Of a stretch of DNA of 64,000 nt, positions 8,213 to 16,727 are shown in pieces. Position numbers and translations under genes: made by a program. The stretch comes from Pseudoxanthomonas wuyuanensis. GTDB taxonomy: Bacteria > Pseudomonadota > Gammaproteobacteria > Xanthomonadales > Xanthomonadaceae. Under the pieces are notes generated by a model, which searched no databases, was not told the origin of the DNA, and saw only the letters and a program-made list of their open reading frames with translations. Position 1 is the first letter of the stretch, and each line of letters begins with the position of its first letter. The stretch is taken from positions 317,737 to 381,736 of the forward strand of contig NZ_OCND01000003.1 of assembly GCF_900215535.1 (NCBI RefSeq), read 5' to 3'.

Positions 8213-9136
8213 ATGAGCCGAATATTTCCGCCTGTATCCCTGATTGGCGTGCCGACCGATGTCGGTGCCGGCCACCGTGGCGCACGGATGGGGCCGGATG
8301 CCTTGCGTATCGCCGGCCTGGGCGAAGCGCTGGCGGCGCGCGGGGTGGACGTGGTCGATGTCGGCAATGTCGAGGGGCCGCGCAACCCATGGACCGATCC
8401 GGTCGCCGGCTACCGCCACCTGGACGAAGTGGTCGCATGGAACCGCGCATTGATGGAAGCCACCGGCGCCGAGCTGGGCAAGGGCCGGTTGCCGATCATG
8501 CTGGGCGGCGACCATTGCCTGGCGATCGGCTCGATCACCGCCATCGCCCGCCATTGCCGCGAAACCGGCAAGCGGCTGCGGGTGCTGTGGCTGGACGCGC
8601 ACTCGGATTTCAACACCAGCCAGGTCACGCCGTCCGGCAACATCCACGGCATGCCGGTGGCGTGCCTGTGCGGCATCGGTCCGGACGAACTGACCAGGCT
8701 GGGCGGCGACGCGCCCGCCATCACCCCGGCGATGGTGCGCCAGATCGGCATCCGTTCGGTGGATCCGGAAGAGAAGAAGCTCATCAAGGATCACGCCATC
8801 GACGTCTACGACATGCGCTACATCGATGAGGTCGGCATGAAACGGACGATGGAGGCGGCGCTGGAAGGCGTCGGCGAGGACACCCACCTGCATGTCAGTT
8901 TCGATGTCGATTTCCTCGACCCCAGCATTGCGCCGGGCGTGGGCACGACCGTACCGGGCGGGCCGAACTACCGCGAGGCGCAACTGGTGATGGAGATGAT
9001 TGCCGACAGCGGCCGCATGGGCTCGCTGGACATCGTCGAACTGAACCCGGTGCTGGATCGCCGCAACCGTACCGCCAAGCTGACCGTGGACCTGGTGGAA
9101 AGCCTGTTCGGCAAGTCCACCCTGATGCGCGACTGA
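8213..9136 (+). CDS. rocF: arginase
   Basis: 307 residues from ATG 8213, the usual arginase length; ATG 8105 or 8201 would add unconserved residues. Binuclear Mn ligands are present in order: GGDHCLA (H101), WLDAHSDFNT (D128, H130, D132) and SFDVDFLDPS (two Asp near 230). HGMPVA and VPGGPNYREA complete the substrate region. It hydrolyses arginine to ornithine and urea. No urease or ornithine gene adjoins it, so the physiological outlet is not shown. Confidence 0.93.
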   Translation: MSRIFPPVSLIGVPTDVGAGHRGARMGPDALRIAGLGEALAARGVDVVDVGNVEGPRNPWTDPVAGYRHLDEVVAWNRALMEATGAELGKGRLPIMLGGDHCLAIGSITAIARHCRETGKRLRVLWLDAHSDFNTSQVTPSGNIHGMPVACLCGIGPDELTRLGGDAPAITPAMVRQIGIRSVDPEEKKLIKDHAIDVYDMRYIDEVGMKRTMEAALEGVGEDTHLHVSFDVDFLDPSIAPGVGTTVPGGPNYREAQLVMEMIADSGRMGSLDIVELNPVLDRRNRTAKLTVDLVESLFGKSTLMRD

Positions 9137-9270
9137 TTGGAAACTGAACGGCGCCGCGCGGACTTCACCCGCCTTGAACGGCCCGACCAGCTAAGGTCGA
9201 CTCAAGCCGCAATCGGGCGCCCCCTGGCGCCGCACCCGGATTGCCGCCCAATCATCATGAGGAGGCGAAC

Positions 9271-9423
9271 ATGAAACGTTTGATGGCGATGCTGTTGGTG
9301 GCGCTGTTTTCCACTGCCGTGCTGTCCGGCTGCAACACGATGGCCGGCGCCGGCAAGGACGTCCAGAAGGTCGGCGAAAAGGTCGAGGACAAGGCGGAGG
9401 ACTGCAAGGACGGCAAGTGCTGA
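9271..9423 (+). CDS. entericidin-like small lipoprotein, copy 1
   Basis: 50 residues. A short lipoprotein signal ends in the lipobox LSGC, so the mature protein starts at the Cys, followed by [23 protein letters not shown]. The K-V-G-E-K-V-E pattern is the entericidin EcnA/EcnB signature. A strong SD GAGGAGG stands 7 bases before ATG 9271. Entericidins are cell-envelope bacteriolytic or stress lipoproteins. The C terminus CKDGKC adds two cysteines that copy 2 lacks. A perfect 12-bp hairpin follows the gene. Confidence 0.85.
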   Translation: MKRLMAMLLVALFSTAVLSGCNTMAGAGKDVQKVGEKVEDKAEDCKDGKC

Positions 9424-9465
9424 CCACCGGTTGCTTTTGAACCGGACGTTCCCGCCGGGGACGCA

Positions 9466-9494
9466 GCGAAAGGGCCGGTCTACGGCCCTTTCGC
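9466..9494 (+). terminator. hairpin after entericidin copy 1
   Basis: GCGAAAGGGCCG (9466-9477) and CGGCCCTTTCGC (9483-9494) form a perfect 12-bp stem with a 5-base loop, 42 bases after the stop. There is no T run, so it may be a transcript-protecting hairpin rather than an intrinsic terminator. Confidence 0.65.
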
Positions 9495-9616
9495 GCGTCT
9501 GCCGAATGGTCAGCCGGCGTGCAGCATGGTCTAATCAGACTCGTATTCAGGGGGAAACGCGCCGGTTGCCGGCCTCTTCCCTGGTACCGATAACCCATGC
9601 ATGAAGGAGTCGCGTG

Positions 9617-9751
9617 ATGAAGCGCCTGATGTCATTGTTGTTGATCGCTGCGTTGTCCATGGCCGTGCTTTCCGGTTGCAATACCGTCAGCGGTTTCGGC
9701 AAGGACGTGCAGAAAGTCGGCGAGAAGGTCGAAGACGCGTCGGGCAAGTGA
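9617..9751 (+). CDS. entericidin-like small lipoprotein, copy 2
   Basis: 44 residues, ATG 9617 to TGA 9751, with SD AAGGAG about 8 bases upstream. Sequence plan as in copy 1: [21 protein letters not shown], then [23 protein letters not shown]. Over the mature region it matches copy 1 at [13 protein letters not shown], so the pair is a tandem duplication. It lacks the C-terminal Cys pair of copy 1. The gene is short enough that automated calling may miss it. Confidence 0.84.
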   Translation: MKRLMSLLLIAALSMAVLSGCNTVSGFGKDVQKVGEKVEDASGK

Positions 9752-9774
9752 TTCGCAGCCGCGATGCATCGCCA

Positions 9775-9808
9775 GCGCAAAGGCCGGGAAACCGGCCTTT
9801 GCGCTTTT
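9775..9808 (+). terminator. intrinsic terminator after entericidin copy 2
   Basis: GCGCAAAGGCCGG (9775-9787) and CCGGCCTTTGCGC (9792-9804) form a perfect 13-bp stem with a GAAA tetraloop, followed by TTTT. Confidence 0.85.
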
Positions 9809-9941
9809 CCGGGTGCGGTTGGGCCATGCCGATTCAGCCTGCCCTAATGCCGCGTTGACGGTGGCGCGACGGCCGCTGAACGCGGACGGGAGGACACTTG
9901 CGCACGCGGCATCTGTTGCCGCGACAGCACGAGGTAACGCC

Positions 9942-10160
9942 ATGAACCAGGACATCATTGCCGGCAACTGGAAGCAGCTCAAGGGCAAGATTCAGGCCAA
10001 GTGGGGCGATCTGACCGACGACGACTTCAAGGTGGCGCAAGGCAACGCCGAATACCTGGAAGGCCGCCTGCGGGAACGCTATGGATGGGATCGCGACCAT
10101 GCCCATACCGAGGTGCAGGACTTCGAGCGCAGCCTGCGCTCGGAAATGAAGAAGAACTAG
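9942..10160 (+). CDS. CsbD family stress protein
   Basis: 72 residues from ATG 9942, with SD GAGGTAA 6 bases upstream. The CsbD pattern is complete: [29 protein letters not shown], then [25 protein letters not shown]. CsbD-like proteins are small, highly charged and general-stress-induced; their biochemical role is unknown. With the two entericidin-like genes it forms a small envelope/general-stress block in which each gene has its own terminator. Confidence 0.9.
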   Translation: MNQDIIAGNWKQLKGKIQAKWGDLTDDDFKVAQGNAEYLEGRLRERYGWDRDHAHTEVQDFERSLRSEMKKN

Positions 10161-10197
10161 GGCCGGGCTTGCCCTGACCGCATCGTTCATCCGGACT

Positions 10198-10223
10198 CAA
10201 CGGGCCGCCTCCGCGGCCCGTTG
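10198..10223. terminator. bidirectional hairpin between csbD-like gene and 10250 gene
   Basis: CAACGGGCCGC (10198-10208) and GCGGCCCGTTG (10213-10223) form a perfect 11-bp stem with a CTCC loop. It lies between convergent genes and could serve both strands. Confidence 0.65.
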
Positions 10224-10249
10224 CCGTTCCTGCGCTCGCCCCCGCGGAT

Positions 10250-11062
10250 TCAGCGATAGCCGCCCGGCGGGTCGGCGACGAAGCCGCCGGGAAAGGCATC
10301 CGGCCGGTCGTGGAAGCGGAAATGGCGATAGCGATGCGGTATCACGCCCAGCGCCACCAGCCGATGATGGGCGTCGTAGCGCAACTGGGTGATCTGGCTC
10401 GGGCTGCGGGTCGCGCGCACGAATCCGGTCTGGCCCACCGGGGACCATTCCCGTTGGCCATGTCCGGTACCGATGCTCTGCCGCCCGAGCGACTTTTCGG
10501 CGATGGCGTCGGTGGCGGCGGGAGCGGTAGCGCTGCGCTCGTTCTGCTGGCGCCGACCGTCCTCGCCGCCGCGGGCTATTGGCGGCGGCGAAGGCGGGTA
10601 ATGGTAATGGCGCGGGCGCGCTTCCTCGAACACCGCCACACCGATCACGCCGACGTTGTCCGGCCGGCCGGTTCGCGCCGCATAGCTGTCGCCCAGGTCG
10701 GTGAAGACGAACTGCGCCACATCGCTCAGCGATTTGCGCCAGCCGGTGATTTCCGCGCTTTCCCACGGCCCCAGCACGTAGCCGGCCTGGCCGGGATCGG
10801 CGGTCTGGCCGGTGATCGCGTTGACGCCGTCCACCGACAGCACCACCAGCACGCGCTGTCCGCTGGTGTTGGTCAGACGCACGGCGTAGCGGTGGCCGGG
10901 GCGCCCGGCCACCCAGGTATCGCGCCGGTGCGGGTATTGCGGCAGCCATTGGCCGCTGTCGCGGTCGACCACCGCGACATCGACCAGCGGCCCGGCGGAG
11001 GCTGGTCCGGCTGCGGCAAGCGCCAGCAGAATGGCGGCCATCGACAGGATCGTGCGGAACAT
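10250..11062 (-). CDS. conserved exported protein of unknown function
   Basis: 270 residues with a clear signal peptide (MFRTILSMAAILLALAAAGPASA). The conserved half (25-150) contains LPQYPHRRDTWVAGRPGHRYAVRLTN, VLSVDGVNAITGQTADPGQAGYVL, ESAEITGWRKSLSDVAQFVFTDLGDSYAARTGRPDNVGVIGVAVF. I recognise this as a widespread proteobacterial hypothetical family with a beta-sandwich look, but no function is known to me. The second half (150-270) is low-complexity and basic, with a PIARGGEDGRRQQNE linker. It converges with the csbD-like gene. Confidence 0.75.
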   Translation of the reverse strand: MFRTILSMAAILLALAAAGPASAGPLVDVAVVDRDSGQWLPQYPHRRDTWVAGRPGHRYAVRLTNTSGQRVLVVLSVDGVNAITGQTADPGQAGYVLGPWESAEITGWRKSLSDVAQFVFTDLGDSYAARTGRPDNVGVIGVAVFEEARPRHYHYPPSPPPIARGGEDGRRQQNERSATAPAATDAIAEKSLGRQSIGTGHGQREWSPVGQTGFVRATRSPSQITQLRYDAHHRLVALGVIPHRYRHFRFHDRPDAFPGGFVADPPGGYR

Positions 11063-11270
11063 GGTGGCGTCTCCTCAGGGAAGTTGGCGATGGAAACGCG
11101 CCGGCGGCGGCAGCGGGGTTGAACCTGACAGCGGTTAAACTTGCGGCGTTCAGGCTTTCCGGTCCTGCCCAAGGCGGAAAAGTTCCGAATGAGCCGTCGT
11201 CCCGGCTTGCTCCGCATCCGGCGGCCCGAGCGCCGCCGTAACCAAACCGAATCCGTCCAGAGCTTCTTGA

Positions 11271-12566
11271 ATGACCACCCGCGTTCTTACAGGCATCACC
11301 ACTTCCGGCACCCCGCACCTGGGCAACTACGTGGGCGCGATCCGCCCGGCGGTGGCCGCCAGCCACCGCGACGGCGTGGAGAGCTTCTACTTCCTGGCCG
11401 ACTACCATGCGCTGATCAAGGTGCAGGATCCGGCCCGCGTGCAGCGCTCGACGCTGGAAATCGCCGCCACCTGGCTGGCCTGCGGGTTGGAGCCGGACAA
11501 GGTGTGGTTCTACCGGCAGAGCGATATCCCGGAGATTCCGGAGCTGACCTGGCTGCTGACCTGCGTGGCCGGCAAGGGCATCCTCAACCGCGCCCATGCC
11601 TACAAGGCGGCGGTGGACAAGAACCGCGCCGACGGCGAGGACGATGACGCCGGCATCAGCGCGGGGCTTTTCATGTACCCGGTGCTGATGGCCGCCGACA
11701 TCCTGATCTTCAACGCCAACCAGGTGCCGGTGGGGCGCGACCAGATCCAGCACATCGAAATGGCGCGCGACTTCGGCCAGCGTTTCAACCACCTGTTCGG
11801 CAAGGACTACTTCAGCTTGCCGGAAGTGGTGATCGAGGAGCATGTCGCCACGCTGCCCGGCCTGGACGGGCGCAAGATGAGCAAGAGCTACGACAACACC
11901 ATCCCGCTGTTCGCCCCGCGCAACGAGCTGAAGAAGCTGATCGCCGCCATCGTCACCGATTCGCGCGCGCCGGGCGAAGCCAAGGATGCCGATGCCTCGC
12001 ACGTCTTCCAGCTGTACCGCGCATTCGCCTCGGCCGAGGAAACCGCTGCGATGCGCCAGGCTTTTGCCGAGGGCATCGGTTGGGGCGACGCAAAGCAGCA
12101 GCTGTTCGAGCGCATCGATGCCGAAGTGGCGCCGTTGCGCGAAAAGTACGAAGCGCTGATTGCCAGGCCGGCCGAAATCGAAGGCATCCTGCGCGACGGC
12201 GCGCAGCGCCTGCGCGCGAAGTACGCGGTCCCGTTCATCGCCGAGCTGCGCAATGCGGTGGGCCTGCGCGACCTGGGGCAGCGCAGCGAATCGGTGGTCG
12301 CCGAATCGGCCAAGGCATCGCTGCCGCAGTTCAAGCAGTACCGGGAAAAAGCCGATGGGCGTTTCTACTTCAAGCTGCTCGATGGCGAAGGCGAACTGCT
12401 GATACAGAGCGAAGGGTTCGATTCGCCTAAGGATGCCGGCCAGCTGATCGCGGTGCTGAAGCAGGTCGACAGCGCCGATGCGATGGAGACGCCGGAGATC
12501 GTCCTGCACGCGCCGGCCGTACAGGTGCTGGAGGCGCTGACGCGGCTGCGCGAGGCCGAGGCCTGA
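11271..12566 (+). CDS. trpS: tryptophanyl-tRNA synthetase with C-terminal YegP/DUF1508-like domain
   Basis: 431 residues, about 95 longer than a minimal bacterial TrpRS (about 335). Class I signature TPHLGNY (14-20, HIGH-type) and KMSKS (202-206) flank the Rossmann core. GRDQIQHIEMARD binds tryptophan/tRNA. The helical anticodon region ends near 335. Residues 354-400 (GRFYFKLLDGEGELLIQSEG, then DSPKDAGQLIAVLKQ) read like one DUF1508/YegP repeat, a small beta-beta-beta-alpha module. It charges tRNA-Trp in the cytoplasm. The appended module is inferred from pattern alone. Confidence 0.95.
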   Translation: MTTRVLTGITTSGTPHLGNYVGAIRPAVAASHRDGVESFYFLADYHALIKVQDPARVQRSTLEIAATWLACGLEPDKVWFYRQSDIPEIPELTWLLTCVAGKGILNRAHAYKAAVDKNRADGEDDDAGISAGLFMYPVLMAADILIFNANQVPVGRDQIQHIEMARDFGQRFNHLFGKDYFSLPEVVIEEHVATLPGLDGRKMSKSYDNTIPLFAPRNELKKLIAAIVTDSRAPGEAKDADASHVFQLYRAFASAEETAAMRQAFAEGIGWGDAKQQLFERIDAEVAPLREKYEALIARPAEIEGILRDGAQRLRAKYAVPFIAELRNAVGLRDLGQRSESVVAESAKASLPQFKQYREKADGRFYFKLLDGEGELLIQSEGFDSPKDAGQLIAVLKQVDSADAMETPEIVLHAPAVQVLEALTRLREAEA

Positions 12567-12569
12567 GTC

Positions 12570-12869
12570 GTGCCGTATCTGGCGCTCGTGCTGTTTCTGC
12601 CGTGGTTCCTGTTGCTGGGCACGCTGTTCTGGTCGTTTCCCCGTCAGCCGCGCGGCCGCCAGCGCCGCGTCTTCGACACGCTGGCGCTGCTGGTCGCGTT
12701 TGCGCTGAGCGTTGCGGGCATGTCCTGGGGCTATGCGCTTGGCGCGCTGGACGCCGGCAGCGGCGCCATCTGGCGGCAGGTGCTGGCCAGCTTGGTCGCC
12801 TACGGCGCCTTCCTGATGGCAATGACGGTAGCGGTGCCTTTGCGGACCTGGTGGCTGGGGCGGCGTTGA
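12570..12869 (+). CDS. small three-helix inner-membrane protein, unknown
   Basis: 99 residues from GTG 12570, three bases after the trpS stop, so probably cotranscribed. Three hydrophobic segments: LALVLFLPWFLLLGTLFW (4-21), TLALLVAFALSVAGMSWGYAL (38-58) and VLASLVAYGAFLMAMTVAV (70-88), joined by a basic loop PRQPRGRQRR. No family recognised. The start codon is non-ATG and the gene is short, so confidence is moderate. Confidence 0.62.
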   Translation: MPYLALVLFLPWFLLLGTLFWSFPRQPRGRQRRVFDTLALLVAFALSVAGMSWGYALGALDAGSGAIWRQVLASLVAYGAFLMAMTVAVPLRTWWLGRR

Positions 12870-12884
12870 TCAGCAGAGCTGTCC

Positions 12885-12910
12885 TGTAGGAGCGACGCCG
12901 ATCGCGATGG
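12885..12910 (+). repeat. REP-like element, single degenerate copy
   Basis: TGTAGGAGCGACGCCGATCG and following CGATGG matches the GTGGGAGCGACG...TCGCGA repeat head seen at 15961, 29449, 42650 and 52672. The partner arm is poor: TCCAGTCGCGAC near 13001 may be its remnant. Confidence 0.6.
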
Positions 12911-13012
12911 CGCCCCGATAGCCGCCCAGGCACGCACGATGAAGTGCGCGCCGAAGCGCGTCCGGATGGCGAACTTACCGGCTTCCCTGTTGTCCGGATT
13001 TCCAGTCGCGAC

Positions 13013-13038
13013 TTGACCGGCCATTCGGCTGTTGAGAG
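13013..13038 (+). repeat. 26-base dispersed repeat, copy 1
   Basis: Begins TTGACCGGCCATTCGGCTG and ends TTGAGAG. The same 26-base frame recurs at 27453-27478 and 49327-49352, with about 80% identity or better by eye. It is weakly palindromic (CGGCC/GGCTG). Confidence 0.5.
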
Positions 13039-13167
13039 CCATCGCTCCGACGACAGGAAGCGAGCGATTCGAAATGGGCGGATTTGCGACTAAAGCCCAA
13101 GCGTGGACGCGGCAGCAGGCCGGTAGAATCGGCACTCCATGGCCGATTGCCGCAAACCTGCAAGCGT

Positions 13168-14097
13168 ATGGACGATCACGGCATCCACACCATCGACACC
13201 GCGTTCCACCGCGACCGCTTCGATGCCGCCTATCTGATCGTCGAGAACGGCCGTGGCGCATTCGTCGACTGCGGAACTTCCCATTCGGTGCCGCGGCTGC
13301 TCGCCGCGCTGGCGGCGGCGGGTCTGTCGCCGGCGGCGATCGACTGGCTGCTGGTCACCCATGTCCATCTGGACCATGCCGGCGGCGCCGGCGCACTGAT
13401 GGCGCAACTGCCGAATGCCAGGCTGGTGGTGCATCCGCGCGGCGCCCAGCACATGATCGATCCGGCGCGGCTGATCGCCGGAGCTACCGCGGTCTACGGC
13501 GAGGAGGAGATGGGCCGCAGCTATGGCGAGATCCTGCCGGTGCCCGAATCGCGCGTGGTGATTGCCGAAGACGGCCACCGGCTGTCGCTGGCCGGGCGCG
13601 AGTTGCTGTGCATCGATACGCCCGGCCATGCCAGGCATCACTACTGCGTCTGGGATGCGCGCAGCCGTAGCTGGTTCACCGGCGACACCTTCGGACTGTC
13701 CTACCGCGAACTGGACAGCGCACGCGGCGCGTTCGTCATTCCAACCAGTTCGCCGGTGCAGTTCGAACCCGAAGCGCTGAAGGCTTCGATCGGACGGATG
13801 CTGGCCTATGCGCCACAGAAGATGCACCTGACCCACTACGGCGCGGTCGGGAATGCGGACAAGCTGGCGCTGGACCTGTACGAGCAGATAGACGCCATGG
13901 TCGCCATTGCGCGCAACTGCGACGGGCTGGCCGACCGCCATCGCTGCCTGGTTGCGGCGCTGGCCGCGCTGTACCTGGAACGGGCGCGCGCGCACGGTTG
14001 CGCTCTGGACGATGCCGGCGTGCAGCGGGTGCTGGAGATGGATATCGAGCTCAACGCGCAAGGCCTGGCGTGCTGGCTGGATCGCGACCGGCGCTGA
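13168..14097 (+). CDS. metallo-beta-lactamase-fold hydrolase
   Basis: 309 residues from ATG 13168; ATG 13084 would add 28 unconserved residues. MBL metal motif THVHLDHAGGAG (H-x-H-x-D-H) near residue 69, further His in IDTPGHARHHY, Asp in FTGDTFGLSYREL and His in MHLTHYGAVG, the usual five-motif order. The C-terminal 90 residues are helical, with LADRHRCLVAALAALYLERARAHG. Glyoxalase II-like or lactonase-like hydrolases share this layout; the substrate is undetermined. TAGAAT at 13124-13129 may be its -10 box. Confidence 0.85.
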   Translation: MDDHGIHTIDTAFHRDRFDAAYLIVENGRGAFVDCGTSHSVPRLLAALAAAGLSPAAIDWLLVTHVHLDHAGGAGALMAQLPNARLVVHPRGAQHMIDPARLIAGATAVYGEEEMGRSYGEILPVPESRVVIAEDGHRLSLAGRELLCIDTPGHARHHYCVWDARSRSWFTGDTFGLSYRELDSARGAFVIPTSSPVQFEPEALKASIGRMLAYAPQKMHLTHYGAVGNADKLALDLYEQIDAMVAIARNCDGLADRHRCLVAALAALYLERARAHGCALDDAGVQRVLEMDIELNAQGLACWLDRDRR

Positions 14098-14294
14098 GCG
14101 CGCAAGCTGTCGCGTGGATTTTTCAGGCGCCGAGCAAGGCGCTAGCGCGGGCTGACGCGGTTTGGCGTTGTGTCCGGCTCATCCGATTCTACCTGTGTCG
14201 GATGCTCCTGCCGTTGTGGCCGCAAACGATCTGCGCCACCCTGTCGGCGTCGGGGGTGTCGTAGACTCGGGTTTGGTCGATCCGGAGCTTCGCT

Positions 14295-15941
14295 GTGAAA
14301 AAGAGTCCCCTGCTTCTTGCATTGCTGCCGTTGGCGTTCGCATCGGTGGATGCGGCCGAACTGCCCGGCGGCGGCATCAGCGCCGAGCAGTTGTCCCGGC
14401 ATGTGCGCATGCTGGCCTCCGACGCGTTCGAGGGGCGCGAACCGGCTTCGGCCGGCGAAGACAGGACAGTGGCCTATCTGAGCGAGGAACTGCGCAAGGC
14501 TGGCGTGCAGCCGGGCGGCGACAATGGCGGCTGGACCCAGGCGGTGCCGCTGGTGCGCGCGCAGGTCGCAGGTCCGGTCAGTGCGCAATTGCGGATCGCA
14601 GGAAAGACGCAACCGCTGGCCAACGGCGATGACGTGGTGTTGCAGACGCTGCAGCCGGTGGAAAAGGTGACGGTGCAGGACGCGCCGCTGGTATTCGTCG
14701 GCTACGGCATCGATGCGCCCGAGCGCGGCTGGGACGATTACAAGGGCGTGGACCTGGCCGGCAGGATCGCGGTGGTGCTGGTCAACGATCCGGATTTCGA
14801 AACCGAGCCCGGCGACTTCGACGGCCGCGGCATGACCTATTACGGCCGCTGGACCTACAAATACGAGGAACTGGCGCGCAAGGGCGCACTGGGCGTGCTG
14901 ATCGTCCACGAAACGGCGCCGGCTGCCTATGGCTGGGCGACGGTGCGCGCGTCGGGGCTGTCGCCGGTGTTCGATATCGAACGCGCCGATGCCGCGAGCT
15001 ACCACACCCACCTGCGCGGCTGGATGCAGCGGGAGCTGGCGGTGTCGCTGTTCGAACGTGCCGGGCTGGACTTCGAGGCCGAAAAGAAGAAGGCGCAGGG
15101 CAGGGATTTCGAGCCGGTGGCTTTGGGCGATGCCGCGCTGTCGGCTTCTTTCCAGGTCAAGCGCGAACAGGTGATCAGCCGCAATGTGGTCGGGCGCCTC
15201 GAAGGTGCGCAGCGACCACAGGAAACGGTGATCTATTCGGCGCACTGGGACGCGTTCGGAAAGGGCGAGCCGGATGCCGAGGGCGATCGCATCCGCCATG
15301 GCGCGGTAGACAACGCCACCGGCGTGGCCGCGGTGCTGGAACTGGCGCGGGTGTACGCCGCCGGGCCGCGGCCGCAGCGCTCGCTGCTGTTCATCGCCTT
15401 GACCGCCGAAGAGAAGGGGCTGCTGGGCGCCACCCATTACGCCGCGCATCCGCTGGCGCCGCTGGAAACCACCGCGGCGGTGATCAACGTGGAGATGCTG
15501 AGCCCGGACGGACCGACCCGCGATATCGCTTCCTGGGGCAAGGGCCGGGTATCGCTGGAGCAGGCGTTGGCAGACGCCGCCGCCGCGCGCGGCCGCACTT
15601 ACTCGCCGGATCCGAATCTGGAGGCCGGCTTCTTCTATCGCGCCGATCATTTCGCCTTTGCCCGCATGGGGGTACCGGCGCTGACCGTTGGCGCAGGCCT
15701 GGACCGTGTGCAGGGCGGGGTGGAAAGCGGACGCGCGCTGCGCGACACCTATTTCGCCAACTGCTACCACCAACCCTGCGATGCGTGGAAACCGGACTGG
15801 GATGCCAGCGGGCAGGCGCAGGATGTCACCTTGCTGTACGACCTGGGCCATGGCATCGCCAACAGCAGCCAGTGGCCGCAGTGGCAGGATGGCTCGGAGT
15901 TCAAGGCGGCGCGCGATGCCAGCGCGGACGCGCGGGAGTAG
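14295..15941 (+). CDS. secreted M28-family zinc aminopeptidase with PA domain
   Basis: 548 residues from a GTG start opening the signal peptide MKKSPLLLALLPLAFASVDA. A PA insert (about 130-235: VFVGYGIDAPERGWDDYKGVDLAGRIAVVL, KGALGVLIVHE) precedes the M28 catalytic domain: YSAHWDAFGKG (zinc His and activating Asp), GAVDNATGVAAVLELAR (bridging Asp), TAEEKGLLGATHY (catalytic Glu and zinc Glu), NVEMLSPDG, and YHQPCDAW (zinc His). All five metal ligands and the general base are visible. It is probably a periplasmic or secreted exopeptidase supplying amino acids. Confidence 0.92.
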   Translation: MKKSPLLLALLPLAFASVDAAELPGGGISAEQLSRHVRMLASDAFEGREPASAGEDRTVAYLSEELRKAGVQPGGDNGGWTQAVPLVRAQVAGPVSAQLRIAGKTQPLANGDDVVLQTLQPVEKVTVQDAPLVFVGYGIDAPERGWDDYKGVDLAGRIAVVLVNDPDFETEPGDFDGRGMTYYGRWTYKYEELARKGALGVLIVHETAPAAYGWATVRASGLSPVFDIERADAASYHTHLRGWMQRELAVSLFERAGLDFEAEKKKAQGRDFEPVALGDAALSASFQVKREQVISRNVVGRLEGAQRPQETVIYSAHWDAFGKGEPDAEGDRIRHGAVDNATGVAAVLELARVYAAGPRPQRSLLFIALTAEEKGLLGATHYAAHPLAPLETTAAVINVEMLSPDGPTRDIASWGKGRVSLEQALADAAAARGRTYSPDPNLEAGFFYRADHFAFARMGVPALTVGAGLDRVQGGVESGRALRDTYFANCYHQPCDAWKPDWDASGQAQDVTLLYDLGHGIANSSQWPQWQDGSEFKAARDASADARE

Positions 15942-15960
15942 GTTGCCGTTCTTTCCCGGT

Positions 15961-16104
15961 TGTGGGAGCGACGTCAGTCGCGACTGCGCGCCGGTAGCCA
16001 TTCGGCGTCGGCAATGAAGAGCGCTGCGCTGCGTCTGACTGGCGGAGAGGTGGGCATAGATCGCGATTCCCGAAGAGCAATCGCGACCGACACCGCTCCC
16101 GCAG
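15961..16104. repeat. inverted REP pair
   Basis: TGTGGGAGCGACGTCAGTCG at 15961 (running to 15984) and the inverted ATCGCGACCGACACCGCTCC at 16080 (running to 16104) are two arms of the window's GTGGGAGCGACG repeat family, 95 bases apart, in the 213-bp spacer between convergent genes. Confidence 0.75.
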
Positions 16105-16154
16105 GACAGGTGGTTGAACGATCCGAGCCGGCCGCAATGGCGGAGACGAAGCGG

Positions 16155-16541
16155 TTATTCCCAACGATTGGGTTCGCCGCGGGCGCTGTTCTCGTTCATC
16201 GGCACCACGCAGAAGCGGTGGCCGGTCGGCGCCTGCATGACCCACCAGCGGCCGCGTACGCACTCGATGCGCTGGGCGCCGAGCTTCTCCAGCCTGGCGA
16301 CTTCGGCTTCGACATCGTCGGCCTCGATATCCAGGTGCACGCGCGAGGGGTGCGAGACCTTCTGCACTTCGATGTGCATGCCGCCGGGGCCGTCTTCGAG
16401 CATGTCGTAGATGCCCAGGCCGCCGTCGTCGGCGCTGGTGACTTTCAGGCCCAGCGCCTGGCTCCAGAATGCCGAAGCGGCGGAAAGATCGTCGGTCTGA
16501 CTGTCGATGATGAAACCGGCAAGGCGGCTGCGGTGGGCCAT
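16155..16541 (-). CDS. VOC (glyoxalase/bleomycin-resistance fold) protein
   Basis: 128 residues from ATG 16541, with GGAG 8 bases upstream. One paired beta-alpha-beta-beta-beta module: GFIIDSQTDDLSAASAFWSQALGLKV, then PGGMHIEVQKVSHPSRVHLDIEADDVEAEVARLEKLGA, and APTGHRFCVVP. The positions usually filled by metal ligands (His, Glu) are partly kept (VHLDIE). Function could be dioxygenase-like or a small-molecule binder. It lies downstream of the E2 gene with a 186-base gap. Confidence 0.8.
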   Translation of the reverse strand: MAHRSRLAGFIIDSQTDDLSAASAFWSQALGLKVTSADDGGLGIYDMLEDGPGGMHIEVQKVSHPSRVHLDIEADDVEAEVARLEKLGAQRIECVRGRWWVMQAPTGHRFCVVPMNENSARGEPNRWE

Positions 16542-16727
16542 GGCGAACTCCGTCAGCGGGGACTGCCAGGATTGTAGCGCGGCGGAAGGCAACGGCTTGG
16601 CGCCATCGCAGGGATGGCGCCAAGCCGATCGCTCCGCCGGCCAACGCGCCGCTGACATTCCCATGTCGAACCTCGCTTGTTGAAAAAAGCGAAGCGCGGT
16701 ACGGAGGTGTGAAACAGCCGCGGTATG

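Noticed and set aside
9271..9751. Entericidin toxin-antitoxin pair (EcnA/EcnB)
   Set aside because: Both copies have the same lipoprotein layout and look like paralogues; nothing distinguishes a toxin from an antidote.
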